A stretch of DNA of 23,498 bases, from positions 1 through 23,498 of the forward strand of contig JALVSV010000494.1 in assembly GCA_027024125.1 (NCBI GenBank), given 5' to 3'. The stretch is from Methylothermaceae bacterium. GTDB lineage: Bacteria; Pseudomonadota; Gammaproteobacteria; Methylococcales; Methylothermaceae. A program made the translations under genes and the position numbers. Positions 1 through 7,908 of the stretch are shown here, piece by piece (positions within the stretch are counted from its first letter, which is position 1; the number at the start of each line of letters is the position of its first letter). The notes beneath the pieces were generated by a model. That model was given only the letters and a program-made list of their open reading frames with translations. It made no database searches and had not been told where the DNA came from.

Positions 1-333
1 GTGGGGCGCTGGGAGGGTGTCGTGATCAGTGCCCCGGAGGGCACTCCGGTCAAGGCCATCCATCCTGGCAAAGTCATTTTTTCCGATTGGCTTCGCGGCT
101 ACGGGCTTTTGATCATCCTGCGTCACGATCATGATTTCATGACCCTGTATGCGTTCAATCAATCTTTACTCAAGCAAGTGGGGGACCGGGTAAAGGCAGG
201 TGAAGTCATTGCTACCGTAGGCAGAAGCGGTGGCCGCAAACACACAGGAGTCTATTTTGCCATCCGCCACCGTGGAGAACCTGTCAACCCTCTACGTTGG
301 TGCCGAAGACCGAGAAAAAACCGAGTCAACTGA
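1..333 (+). CDS. envC: EnvC-like LytM/M23 murein hydrolase activator, C-terminal part
   Basis: This is the last 110 residues of a protein whose start lies before the window; the GTG at position 1 is probably just an internal codon. The sequence is a LytM (peptidase M23) fold, from WEGVVISAPEGTPVKAI to the closing GEPVNPLRW. It resembles the C-terminal domain of EnvC, a periplasmic protein that activates amidases at the division septum. The zinc ligands of active M23 enzymes are absent where visible: the usual HxH strand reads GVYFAIRH. This matches EnvC, which is an activator and not a hydrolase. It sits 111 bp upstream of ctpA, a common pairing in gammaproteobacteria. An NlpD-like or other LytM protein is the alternative, since the coiled-coil N-terminal part is outside the window. 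Confidence 0.8.
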   Translation: MGRWEGVVISAPEGTPVKAIHPGKVIFSDWLRGYGLLIILRHDHDFMTLYAFNQSLLKQVGDRVKAGEVIATVGRSGGRKHTGVYFAIRHRGEPVNPLRWCRRPRKNRVN

Positions 334-444
334 TAAGTTAAGGGTTTCAAGCTGAAAAAATAATGTCATACTTAAACCATTTGGGTGGCCGCTGAGCCGG
401 TCGAACATTAGAATCAGATCTATTTCAAGGAATAAGGAAGATCG

Positions 445-1755
445 ATGCGCAAAACCACGAACCTGTTTCTCCTCGCCTTTGGTATTGTAGTGGGCATCAC
501 GTTGGGCACTTGTGGCAGCGTACTTGCCGAGCGAGGTCATCAGCGAACCGAAACCATCCCGTTTACCGAACTGCGTACTTTCACAGAGGTATTCAGCCGC
601 ATTCAGGCAGACTATGTCGAGCCTGTCACCGACGAAACCCTGCTCGAAAATGCCATTCGAGGCATGTTATCTGGTCTGGATCCCCATTCAACCTATCTTG
701 ATCCGGATGAATTCAAGGAACTGCGCATTGGAACCACCGGCCAATTCGGCGGCCTGGGAATCGAAGTGGGAATGGAGAATGGCTTTGTCAAAGTTATCTC
801 TCCTATCGACGATACGCCCGCCCAACGTGCTGGAATCAAAGCGGGTGACCTGATCGTTCGCCTCGATGACAAGCCCGTCAAGGGAATGACCCTGCAGGAG
901 GCCGTCAAAATCATGCGCGGAAAGCCAGGGACAAAGATCACCTTGACCATCGTGCGTGAGGGCGAAGACAAGCCACTGAAGATCACCATCACCCGGGCCG
1001 TGATCAAGATCAAAAGTGTCAAACACAGACTGCTGGAGCCGGGCTACGGCTACCTGCGCATCACCAGTTTCCAGTCCCGCACCGGTGAGCAGATGCGCAA
1101 AGCCATTGCCGCAATGAAAAAAGCAGGCAGGCTGAAAGGGCTGATTCTGGATTTGCGTAACAACCCGGGCGGCGTGCTAAATGCGGCGGTCTCAGTCAGT
1201 GACGCCTTTTTGGATGGTGGATTGATCGTCTATACCGATGGCAGGATTGAAGAGGCAAAAATGAAATTCGAAGCCACCCCAGGAGACCTCTTGGCCAACG
1301 TCCCTATGGTGGTGTTGATCAATGCCGGCTCAGCCTCCGCATCAGAAATCGTGTCTGGTGCCTTGCAGGATCACAAACGCGCCATCCTGATGGGACAGAA
1401 AACCTTTGGCAAGGGTTCCGTGCAAACGATTCTGCCACTCAGCAACGGCGGTGCCATCAAACTCACCACTGCACGTTATTACACACCTTCCGGACGTTCG
1501 ATTCAGGCAGAAGGCATCGTTCCCGACATCACCCTGGGCATCGTGCGACTTGAAACCGTTGCCGAAGCTGAAGAATTCGAACCATTGACCGAGGCCAGCC
1601 TGTCGCGTCACCTGGAAAATGGCAAAAAGAAAGAACCCACCAGCCAGGAGGAAAACAACGAGAATGGCCGAAAGGAAAGCAAAGCGCTGTTGGAGGACTA
1701 CTACCTGCACGAGGCTTTGAACGTACTGAAAGGAATCAACATCATCGGTCAGTGA
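445..1755 (+). CDS. ctpA: C-terminal processing peptidase, S41 family
   Basis: 436-residue periplasmic serine protease that cleaves near the C-terminus of target proteins. An N-terminal signal sequence (about residues 1-29, ending SVLAE) is followed by an S41 N-terminal region, a PDZ domain (about 95-180) and the peptidase core. The Ser/Lys dyad is visible: Ser288 in NAGSASASE and Lys313 in TFGKGSVQT, 25 residues apart as in E. coli Prc. The C-terminal tail is charged and rich in Glu, Lys and Asn. The start ATG has a good ribosome site (AAGGAAG at 434-440). It follows the EnvC-like gene and may share its transcript. The gene is intact and of normal length for CtpA-type proteases. Confidence 0.95.
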   Translation: MRKTTNLFLLAFGIVVGITLGTCGSVLAERGHQRTETIPFTELRTFTEVFSRIQADYVEPVTDETLLENAIRGMLSGLDPHSTYLDPDEFKELRIGTTGQFGGLGIEVGMENGFVKVISPIDDTPAQRAGIKAGDLIVRLDDKPVKGMTLQEAVKIMRGKPGTKITLTIVREGEDKPLKITITRAVIKIKSVKHRLLEPGYGYLRITSFQSRTGEQMRKAIAAMKKAGRLKGLILDLRNNPGGVLNAAVSVSDAFLDGGLIVYTDGRIEEAKMKFEATPGDLLANVPMVVLINAGSASASEIVSGALQDHKRAILMGQKTFGKGSVQTILPLSNGGAIKLTTARYYTPSGRSIQAEGIVPDITLGIVRLETVAEAEEFEPLTEASLSRHLENGKKKEPTSQEENNENGRKESKALLEDYYLHEALNVLKGINIIGQ

Positions 1756-1768
1756 CAGGATGAAAATG

Positions 1769-1794
1769 AGAGGGGGGTCCAAAAGCCCCCCTCT
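1769..1794. terminator. Hairpin terminator between convergent genes
   Basis: A perfect 9-bp G/C-rich stem (AGAGGGGGG at 1769-1777 with CCCCCCTCT at 1786-1794) and an 8-base loop lie between ctpA and the convergent DUF934 gene. On the plus strand no T run follows. On the minus strand the bases after the stem include TTTT, so it fits better as the stop for the cysI-DUF934 transcript but may serve both. Confidence 0.7.
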
Positions 1795-1808
1795 GCTTCA
1801 GCAGGATT

Positions 1809-2303
1809 TCAAATCTCTCGGCCACGTCGTTGGATCAACCCCGGACCATCGATGGCTTGCTGATAGTTCACCGAGAAGGTGATAAAGGCATGTAAAGCAT
1901 CTTCCAGGGATTCTGGACCGTGATATTCAAACGCATTCACCCCCACCCTTTCCAGATAGAACATTTGATCGTAGAGGAAATCCCCCAGTACTCGGATCTC
2001 TTCCCGAAAGCCATACCGATCTCGCAACAACCTGGCCATGGAGAAAACCCGGCCATCGGTAAATTTTGGAATCTCCAGCACGACCAACTGGATCTTTCCC
2101 AGATCAGCACTCAGTCCATCCAGTTCATCGAGAGCCTCACAATTCAGACGCACACCGATCTCACCATCACGGCATAACAATTCATCCCTTTCCACCAACC
2201 AACGGTTGAGCGGTACCGTCACCTTACCATCCGCTGGCAAAGCTTCATCACACAAATGCACCCAGGCATCCTCTATGATCTCCCGGTCCTTAATGATTCG
2301 CAT
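1809..2303 (-). CDS. DUF934 family protein, partner of the sulfite/nitrite reductase
   Basis: 164-residue soluble protein of the DUF934 family, recognised from the core PKFTDGRVFSMARLLRDRYGF and the following GDFLYDQMFYLERVGVNAFE. Members are nearly always encoded next to assimilatory siroheme sulfite or nitrite reductases, and a role in that reduction is assumed, but the biochemical function is unproven. The reading frame is open further upstream, but the ATG at 2303 is preferred: it gives the usual family length and overlaps the end of the reductase gene by 14 bp, which suggests translational coupling. A hairpin follows the stop codon. Confidence 0.85.
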   Translation of the reverse strand: MRIIKDREIIEDAWVHLCDEALPADGKVTVPLNRWLVERDELLCRDGEIGVRLNCEALDELDGLSADLGKIQLVVLEIPKFTDGRVFSMARLLRDRYGFREEIRVLGDFLYDQMFYLERVGVNAFEYHGPESLEDALHAFITFSVNYQQAIDGPGLIQRRGREI

Positions 2304-3939
2304 AGACACGCTCCTTGAAGGGTTGCACACCGATCCTTCGCACAGTGGCCAGGAAAGACTCGTCCTCCTTCCTTTGATCCACATAGGTTTCGATAATCGC
2401 CTCGATGGTATCTGCCACCTTGTCTTTGGCCACAGCAGGTCCCAACCGGTCACCAAGCGTAGCATCATCGCCTGATGACCCTCCGATAGTGACCTGATAC
2501 CATTCCTCGCCCTTTTTATCGACTCCAAGAATCCCGATATGCCCCACGCTGTGATGGCCACAACCATTCATGCAACCAGACAGATTCACCCGAATGTCTC
2601 CCAAGTCGTAGAGATAATCGAAATTGTCGAAACGGGCATAGATGTCGTCAGCCACGGAGATGGAACTGGCATTGGCCAGAGCACAATAATCCAGCCCTGG
2701 ACAGCAGATCATATCGGTCAACTTGCCAACATTGGCAGTCGCCAGGTTGAGTTCAGACAAGGCAAGCCACAAGTCATACAGGTCCAACTGACGTACGTCG
2801 GCAAACACCAAATTCTGGGTATGAGTGGTTCTGGTAACTCCGAAACTGTAATGCTCGGACAGTTCAGCCACCGAGTCCAATTGGTCGGAGGTCATATCTC
2901 CAGGAGCCACACCAGGGGGCTTCAGGGATAGAAAGACCACCCGGTAGCCGGGCATCTTGTGTTCAACGGTATTGTGCGCATACCAGGCGGCGAATGCCGG
3001 GTCTTGCTGCCTGTGTTCAGCCCAATGCTCGATTGGCGCATCGGGATCGTAATCAGGTTGGATGAATCGCGACCGATACCATTGAATCGTCTCTTCCTCT
3101 AGAGGGAAGTCATCGCGAATCTGTTGCCATTCGGCTTCCACCGCATCCCGGAACGAATCTAATCCCATCTCCTTGAGCAGAATCTTGATGCGGGCTTTGA
3201 ATTTGTTGTCCCGGCGCCCTTTTAGGTTATAGACCCTTAGAATGGCATCCAAATAAGAAAGCAAATACCGTTTCGGCAGGAAATCCCTGATCACCTGACC
3301 GATGATCGGGGTGCGGCCCAGTCCCCCCCCGACGATGACTTCAAATCCGATGTCGTTCCGATCGTTTTTAACCAGTCTCAGGCCGATATCATGGACACGC
3401 ACTGCGGCCCGGTCAACAGGTGCCCCTGTCACGGCAATCTTGAACTTGCGAGGCAGAAAAGCGAATTCAGGATGAAGCGTCGACCATTGACGGATGATCT
3501 CACAATAAGGCCTGGGGTCTTCTATTTCATCCTTGCACACCCCCGCCAGGGGATCGGAGGTGGTATTGCGGATACAGTTGCCGCTGGTCTGGATGCAGTG
3601 CATCTGTACACTGGCCAGATCCTCCAAAATGGCCGGGCTATCTTCCACCGTAGGCCAATTGAGCTGAATATTCTGGCGGGTGGTGAAATGCACGTACCCT
3701 TTGTCATAGGTACGGGCGATGTGAGCGATCATCCGCAGTTGCTTGGCCGACAGATGACCATAAGGAACGGCAATTCGCAACATGGGGGCATGGCGCTGGA
3801 TATACAGCCCATTCTGCAACCGCAGTGGCAGGAACTGTTCCTCGGTCAATTTCCCTGCAAAATATCTCCGGGTCTGGTCACGATATTGTGCCGCCCGTTC
3901 GTCCACCACCGTTTGATCTTGCTCATCGTAACTGTACAT
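2290..3939 (-). CDS. cysI: Siroheme nitrite/sulfite reductase, hemoprotein subunit
   Basis: 549-residue enzyme for six-electron reduction of sulfite to sulfide (or nitrite to ammonia). It has the duplicated ferredoxin-like half-domain plus siroheme/4Fe-4S domain layout. The cluster ligands are intact: Cys413 and Cys419 in CCPGLDYC, and Cys456 and Cys460 in SGCMNGCG. The anion/siroheme-site segment HFTTRQNIQLNW is near residue 90. No flavoprotein subunit (cysJ) is adjacent, so electrons may come from ferredoxin or a reductase elsewhere. The downstream DUF934 gene overlaps it, an arrangement typical of assimilatory sulfite reductases in proteobacteria. Sulfite is the more likely substrate, but nitrite cannot be excluded from sequence. 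The start has a GAGGA ribosome site; the 202-bp divergent spacer to nhaD must carry the promoter. A run of eight C (plus strand 3323-3330) lies in the coding region. Confidence 0.88.
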   Translation of the reverse strand: MYSYDEQDQTVVDERAAQYRDQTRRYFAGKLTEEQFLPLRLQNGLYIQRHAPMLRIAVPYGHLSAKQLRMIAHIARTYDKGYVHFTTRQNIQLNWPTVEDSPAILEDLASVQMHCIQTSGNCIRNTTSDPLAGVCKDEIEDPRPYCEIIRQWSTLHPEFAFLPRKFKIAVTGAPVDRAAVRVHDIGLRLVKNDRNDIGFEVIVGGGLGRTPIIGQVIRDFLPKRYLLSYLDAILRVYNLKGRRDNKFKARIKILLKEMGLDSFRDAVEAEWQQIRDDFPLEEETIQWYRSRFIQPDYDPDAPIEHWAEHRQQDPAFAAWYAHNTVEHKMPGYRVVFLSLKPPGVAPGDMTSDQLDSVAELSEHYSFGVTRTTHTQNLVFADVRQLDLYDLWLALSELNLATANVGKLTDMICCPGLDYCALANASSISVADDIYARFDNFDYLYDLGDIRVNLSGCMNGCGHHSVGHIGILGVDKKGEEWYQVTIGGSSGDDATLGDRLGPAVAKDKVADTIEAIIETYVDQRKEDESFLATVRRIGVQPFKERVYANH

Positions 3940-4128
3940 AGCATCCTCACAGCAAAAATTCCCTACTTATCAGGTCAATTATCACCGTTATCCTTATGAA
4001 AAAAAACTATAGAAACGGGATATCACTAAAACTTTGTGAAATATCTTACGGGAAAAACTTCCGCCACAAGGGCAAATTTGCCTATCATATACGGCTGTTT
4101 GCCTTCGATATAAAACAACCAGGAATTC

Positions 4129-4136
4129 AAAGGGGG
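4129..4136 (+). promoter_or_regulatory. Ribosome binding site supporting the TTG start of nhaD
   Basis: AAAGGGGG ends 5 bases before TTG at 4142. It decides for this rare start over the first in-frame ATG at 4223, which lies after the signal-like hydrophobic segment. Confidence 0.65.
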
Positions 4137-4141
4137 TTATC

Positions 4142-5512
4142 TTGTTCAGGTTCATACTCATCTTATTCGCCCTGTTGGCTCTACCAGGTGTTGCTGCAGC
4201 CTCCCAGTGGGAAACACTGGACATGGTCACCACAGAGCGTGGTATCTACTGTGTCTTGATCTTCGTCATCGCTTATATTTTGGTAATGGCCGAAGAGTTC
4301 ATCGAACTGAAGAAATCCAAGCCGGTCATCATCGCCGCCATTATCATTTGGGCAGAAGTCGCCTATATGGCTGCCACCAAGGGGCCTGAACAGGTCGAAA
4401 TGCTTGATGGTGCCATCATCCACCATCTGGCCGAATATGCCGAACTGATGCTGTTCCTGCTGGTGGCCATGACTTACGTCAATGCGATGGCCGACCGGAA
4501 CGTTTTTGAACGCCTGCGTTCCTGGCTTTTGAGCCGGGACTTTGGTTATCGCAAGCTGTTCTGGATCACCGGCATCATCACCTTCTTCCTGTCCGCAGTG
4601 GCGGACAACCTCACCTCGGCCTTGCTGATTGGTGCAGTGGTTCTGGCGGTTGGAAAGGACAACCCCAAATTCATCGCCCTTGGACTGATCAACCTGGTCA
4701 TCGCCGCCAACGCCGGTGGCGCTTTCAGCCCATTCGGCGATATCACCACCCTGATGGTATGGCAGGCGGAAAAAGCCACCTTTTTCGAATTCTTCGAGCT
4801 TTTCATTCCCTCTGTGGTCAACTATGTGATACCTGCAGCCGCAATGCATTTCGCCATACCGGATGAGCATCCGGAACAACCTGAAGGGCACTTGGTACCA
4901 CTAAAAATTGGCGCCTTCACCGTTTGTGGTTTATTTGCCCTGACCATCACCTTGGCCGTCAGCTTCAAACAGTTGCTGCACCTGCCGCCGTTTATGGGGA
5001 TGATGCTTGGCTGGGGAATTCTGGCCATCTATGGGTTCTGGATCAAGTTCCAGGAACACGAACTGCCCCATGAAAAGCGTTTCGATATTTTCAATATGGT
5101 TCGCGATGCGGAATGGGATACCCTGCTGTTTTTCTTTGGGGTGATCTTCGCGGTCGCTGGCCTCGACCATATCGGCTATCTCGATGTCACCGCAAAATGG
5201 ATGTATGGCTCTCTGGGCGCTACCGGCGCCAATATTCTGGTAGGTTTCCTTTCCGCCATCGTCGACAACATCCCTGTGATGTTCGCAGTTTTGACCATGG
5301 ATCCGGACATGGAACTCTATCAATGGTTATTGGTGACCCTGACTGCCGGTGTCGGTGGATCCATGCTTTCCATCGGTTCTGCCGCAGGCGTGGCATTGAT
5401 GGGGATCTCCAAAGGAAAATACACTTTCTTCTCCCACATTCGCTGGACTCCTGCCATCATGGCAGGCTACTTTGCCAGTATCCTCGTGCACTACTGGATC
5501 AATGCTTCCTGA
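4142..5512 (+). CDS. nhaD: NhaD-type Na+/H+ antiporter
   Basis: 456-residue polytopic membrane protein of the ion transporter superfamily that exchanges Na+ (or Li+) for H+ across the inner membrane. NhaD-type features are the N-terminal TTERGIYCVLIFVIAYILVM segment, the conserved half-site SAVADNLTSALLIGAV near residue 155, the GGAFSPFGDITTLMVW segment, and a second repeat LSAIVDNIPVMFAV. About a dozen hydrophobic helices are present. Residues 1-20 (through LPGVAAAS) look like a signal peptide or first helix; the TTG start is backed by a strong ribosome site. It is divergent from cysI and followed by an inverted-repeat element, so it is probably monocistronic. It indicates life in a saline or alkaline setting; specificity for Na+ is from the family, not proven here. 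Confidence 0.9.
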   Translation: MFRFILILFALLALPGVAAASQWETLDMVTTERGIYCVLIFVIAYILVMAEEFIELKKSKPVIIAAIIIWAEVAYMAATKGPEQVEMLDGAIIHHLAEYAELMLFLLVAMTYVNAMADRNVFERLRSWLLSRDFGYRKLFWITGIITFFLSAVADNLTSALLIGAVVLAVGKDNPKFIALGLINLVIAANAGGAFSPFGDITTLMVWQAEKATFFEFFELFIPSVVNYVIPAAAMHFAIPDEHPEQPEGHLVPLKIGAFTVCGLFALTITLAVSFKQLLHLPPFMGMMLGWGILAIYGFWIKFQEHELPHEKRFDIFNMVRDAEWDTLLFFFGVIFAVAGLDHIGYLDVTAKWMYGSLGATGANILVGFLSAIVDNIPVMFAVLTMDPDMELYQWLLVTLTAGVGGSMLSIGSAAGVALMGISKGKYTFFSHIRWTPAIMAGYFASILVHYWINAS

Positions 5513-5534
5513 TCGGTAGGAAAGATCATGGTGG

Positions 5535-5743
5535 GCAGGGAGCAGGGAAGTGGTTTTCGGAACGCCGTGAATCCTTTCCTGCTGCGCATTCCTGCTTCGC
5601 AGGAAAGCCCGGCCCGGACTTCCTTGTCCGGACGCTCGCACGGCTGCGAAAGTCCACCGGACTTTCGGTCCAGCTCGCCCCTGGAGGCTCGGACGCGGCC
5701 GTCCAGGCCGCGTACGCCCTCAAACCACTCCCCTGCTCCCTGC
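5535..5743. repeat. Hairpin-rich element bounded by 22-bp inverted repeats
   Basis: This is the main content of the 307-bp gap between nhaD and ampG. The ends are a 22-bp inverted repeat with one mismatch: 5535-5556 and 5722-5743, each built on the motif GCAGGGAGCAGGG. Inside are several shorter palindromes: CTTTCCTGC (5574-5582) with GCAGGAAAG (5598-5606), CCGGAC/GTCCGG (5614-5631), GGAC/GTCC around 5659-5671, and GCGGCC/GGCCGC (5695-5711). No convincing protein is encoded and no target duplication is obvious. It could be a MITE-like or REP-type interspersed element, or a structured 3' region of the nhaD transcript. Copies elsewhere in the genome would settle which. Confidence 0.6.
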
Positions 5744-5793
5744 TTGGTTCTTTCAGGCATCGGGGTGAAAAAAGGTTTCATGATCGTTAGGTT

Positions 5794-5828
5794 GAGGGAT
5801 GACTCGAACTATCTGAGCGTCATCCCTC
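5794..5828. terminator. Possible hairpin at the end of ampG
   Basis: A perfect 10-bp inverted repeat (GAGGGATGAC at 5794-5803, GTCATCCCTC at 5819-5828) with a 15-base loop overlaps the ampG stop codon. There is no T run on either side, so a role in stopping transcription is uncertain. Confidence 0.35.
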
Positions 5829-7055
5829 TGGCCCCATCCAACGCTGAAAACGCACCAGGATAAACAATCCAGGTAACGCAATCAGCGCGCAAAACACAAA
5901 GAACCCCACCCAGCCCAACCATTCTGCGAGAAATCCGGTCGGAGACGCCACTATCACCCTGGGGACCCCCATCAGGCTGGACAACAAGGCGTATTGAGTG
6001 GCGGTGAAGCGCTTGTCGGTCTGACTGGCCATGAATGCCACAAAAGCAGCCGTCCCCATTCCACCCGATAAATTCTCAAAACTAATCACGCCGGTCAACC
6101 CCAGCAGACTGGGCCCCAAATGGGCCAGGAGGGCAAACCCCGCTGTGGATACCGCCTGCAATAGACCAAACAACCACAAGGCTGCATAATTTCCCATCCG
6201 TAGTATTAGAATTCCACCAAGCAAACCACCGGCAATGGTCGCCCAGAAACCAAACAGTTTGACCACTGCTCCGATCTCCGTCTTGCTGAAACCAAGATCC
6301 AGATAGAAAGGCATGGTCATATTGCTGGCCATGGTGTCACCCAACTTGTAAAGCAGGATAAACAATAAAATCCAGACTGCATCCGGACGGCGGAAAAATT
6401 CCAGGAAGGGCAGAATCACGGCCTCTGTCAATGTCCTGGGAGGCTCCAGGCCCACCGGCTCTCTGGCCCATAAAGTCACGATACTTCCACTGGCCATGAG
6501 CAGCCCACACAGCCAGTAGACCTTTCGGAATCCAAGGAAATCGGCCAGAATAAGCCCCCCACCTGAAGTCAACAACATCCCCAAACGGTAACCGTTCACA
6601 TACAGGGAGGCACCCAGTCCCTGCTCCAAATCGAGCAATGACTCGCGCCGGTAGGCATCGATGACGATATCCTGGCTCGCAGACAAGAAGGTGACCAACA
6701 AGGCGCCAACTGCCATCCACAGAGGCGCCTCGCCTGGATCCACCCAGCCCAGGGCAGCGATTGCTGCGGCCAACATCAGCTGGATCAACAACAACCAGCC
6801 ACGCCGCCTGCCTAACCAGGGCCAGGCATACCGGTCAAAAACCGGTGCCCAGACAAATTTTCCCGTATAGGGCAGCCCCACCAGAGCAAACAAACCGATG
6901 GTCGCCAGATCGACGCCGTCTTCACGCATCCACGCCTGTAACAACGAGCCTGTCAGAAGCAGTGGCAAGCCACTGTAAAAGCCCATAAAAAGCGCCACGA
7001 CCATACGGCGGCTGAACACAGCGCCTCGACGAGAACCTTCAGAGGTCGTAGTCAT
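5820..7055 (-). CDS. ampG: AmpG-like muropeptide permease, MFS family
   Basis: 411-residue inner-membrane transporter with about 12 hydrophobic helices. The N-terminal region carries the AmpG signature: FYSGLPLLLTGSLLQAWM, then GLFALVGLPYTGKFVWAPVFDRY, and SASQDIVIDAYRRE near residue 130. AmpG imports GlcNAc-anhydroMurNAc peptides released during wall turnover, feeding recycling and, in some species, beta-lactamase induction. The ATG at 7055 lies inside the last codons of xthA (17-bp overlap), so the two are cotranscribed. The stop codon falls within a 10-bp hairpin. It is slightly shorter than E. coli AmpG (which has two extra helices). Substrate is inferred from family similarity. Confidence 0.85.
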   Translation of the reverse strand: MTTTSEGSRRGAVFSRRMVVALFMGFYSGLPLLLTGSLLQAWMREDGVDLATIGLFALVGLPYTGKFVWAPVFDRYAWPWLGRRRGWLLLIQLMLAAAIAALGWVDPGEAPLWMAVGALLVTFLSASQDIVIDAYRRESLLDLEQGLGASLYVNGYRLGMLLTSGGGLILADFLGFRKVYWLCGLLMASGSIVTLWAREPVGLEPPRTLTEAVILPFLEFFRRPDAVWILLFILLYKLGDTMASNMTMPFYLDLGFSKTEIGAVVKLFGFWATIAGGLLGGILILRMGNYAALWLFGLLQAVSTAGFALLAHLGPSLLGLTGVISFENLSGGMGTAAFVAFMASQTDKRFTATQYALLSSLMGVPRVIVASPTGFLAEWLGWVGFFVFCALIALPGLFILVRFQRWMGPEG

Positions 7056-7842
7056 AATCGATGATCAGTGGTGCATGGTCGGAAAAACGCTCTTCTTTGT
7101 AGATTTCCACCCGGCGGATACGATCCCTCAGGGAAGGAGATACAATCTGATAATCGATCCGCCACCCGACATTCTTTTCCCATGCGCGCCCCCGGTTGGA
7201 CCACCAGGTATATTGATCGGGCTCCTGATTGCGCACCCTGAAGGCATCCACCCAACCCTCTTGATTGAAGATCCTGTCCATCCAGGCTCGTTCTTCGGGA
7301 AGGAAGCCGGAACGATTTTGATTGGAACGCCAGTTCTTGATATCGATCTTCTTATGGGCAATGTTGAAATCACCACAAAAGATGTAATCACGACCGGAGT
7401 TGGCGCATTGCCGCATAAATTCAAGAAAGTGGTCCATGAACAGGTATTTGAAAGACTGCCGCTCTTCACCGGAAGTACCGGATGGCACATAGACCGAAGC
7501 AACGCTCAAATCACCAAGGCGCGCTTCCAAATATCGCCCCTCCTCATCGGCCGGCAACCAACCAAAGCCCTGTCGCACCTCATCTGGCAGCCTTTGGGAA
7601 TAGAGTGCAACACCTGCGTATCCTTTTTTGAGAGCAGTGTGGTAATAACAATGATACCCTTGAGGCCAGAAATCCAAAGATTTCAGTTGATCCAACTGCG
7701 CCTTGATCTCTTGGAGGCAAACGACATCGGCATGTTGCTTTGCCAGCCAGCGGAAGAAACCCTTCTTGGCGGCAGAGCGGATACCGTTGACATTTAGCGT
7801 TACAATCCGTAGGACCCCTTTACCTGGAGTGGACAAACTCAC
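7039..7842 (-). CDS. xthA: Exodeoxyribonuclease III / AP endonuclease
   Basis: 267-residue member of the exonuclease-endonuclease-phosphatase family that nicks DNA at abasic sites and digests 3' ends. Catalytic motifs are intact: TLNVNGIRSA (residues 15-24), LQEIK with Glu45, GDFNIAH with Asp158 and Asn160, WRIDYQ with Asp230, and the terminal FSDHAP with Asp255 and His256. That argues for an active nuclease and against a Crc-type RNA-binding relative, although in Pseudomonas the related crc gene lies beside pyrE. The start is uncertain: GTG at 7842 is taken, with a weak GATGAG upstream, but TTG at 7836 is also possible. It is divergent from pilB across 66 bp and overlaps ampG downstream. Confidence 0.92.
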   Translation of the reverse strand: MSLSTPGKGVLRIVTLNVNGIRSAAKKGFFRWLAKQHADVVCLQEIKAQLDQLKSLDFWPQGYHCYYHTALKKGYAGVALYSQRLPDEVRQGFGWLPADEEGRYLEARLGDLSVASVYVPSGTSGEERQSFKYLFMDHFLEFMRQCANSGRDYIFCGDFNIAHKKIDIKNWRSNQNRSGFLPEERAWMDRIFNQEGWVDAFRVRNQEPDQYTWWSNRGRAWEKNVGWRIDYQIVSPSLRDRIRRVEIYKEERFSDHAPLIIDYDYDL

Positions 7843-7908
7843 CTCATCTTCTAATATTTATAGACAAGGCCAAAATCCTGACATACTCCGGCTAAGAACT
7901 CAAAATCC

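Noticed and set aside
345..372. Promoter-like TTTCAA and CATACT upstream of ctpA
   Set aside because: The -35 match is poor and spacing is 16; ctpA could equally be read from the envC promoter.
2304..2567. Upstream extension of the DUF934 gene
   Set aside because: It lies within the reductase gene, and the ATG at 2303 gives the family's usual length.
3959..4128. Regulator site in the cysI-nhaD spacer, such as TATCAC and GTGAAATA around 4021-4043
   Set aside because: The imperfect inverted repeat does not match FNR, CRP or NsrR consensus in order or spacing, and AT-rich DNA makes such matches common.
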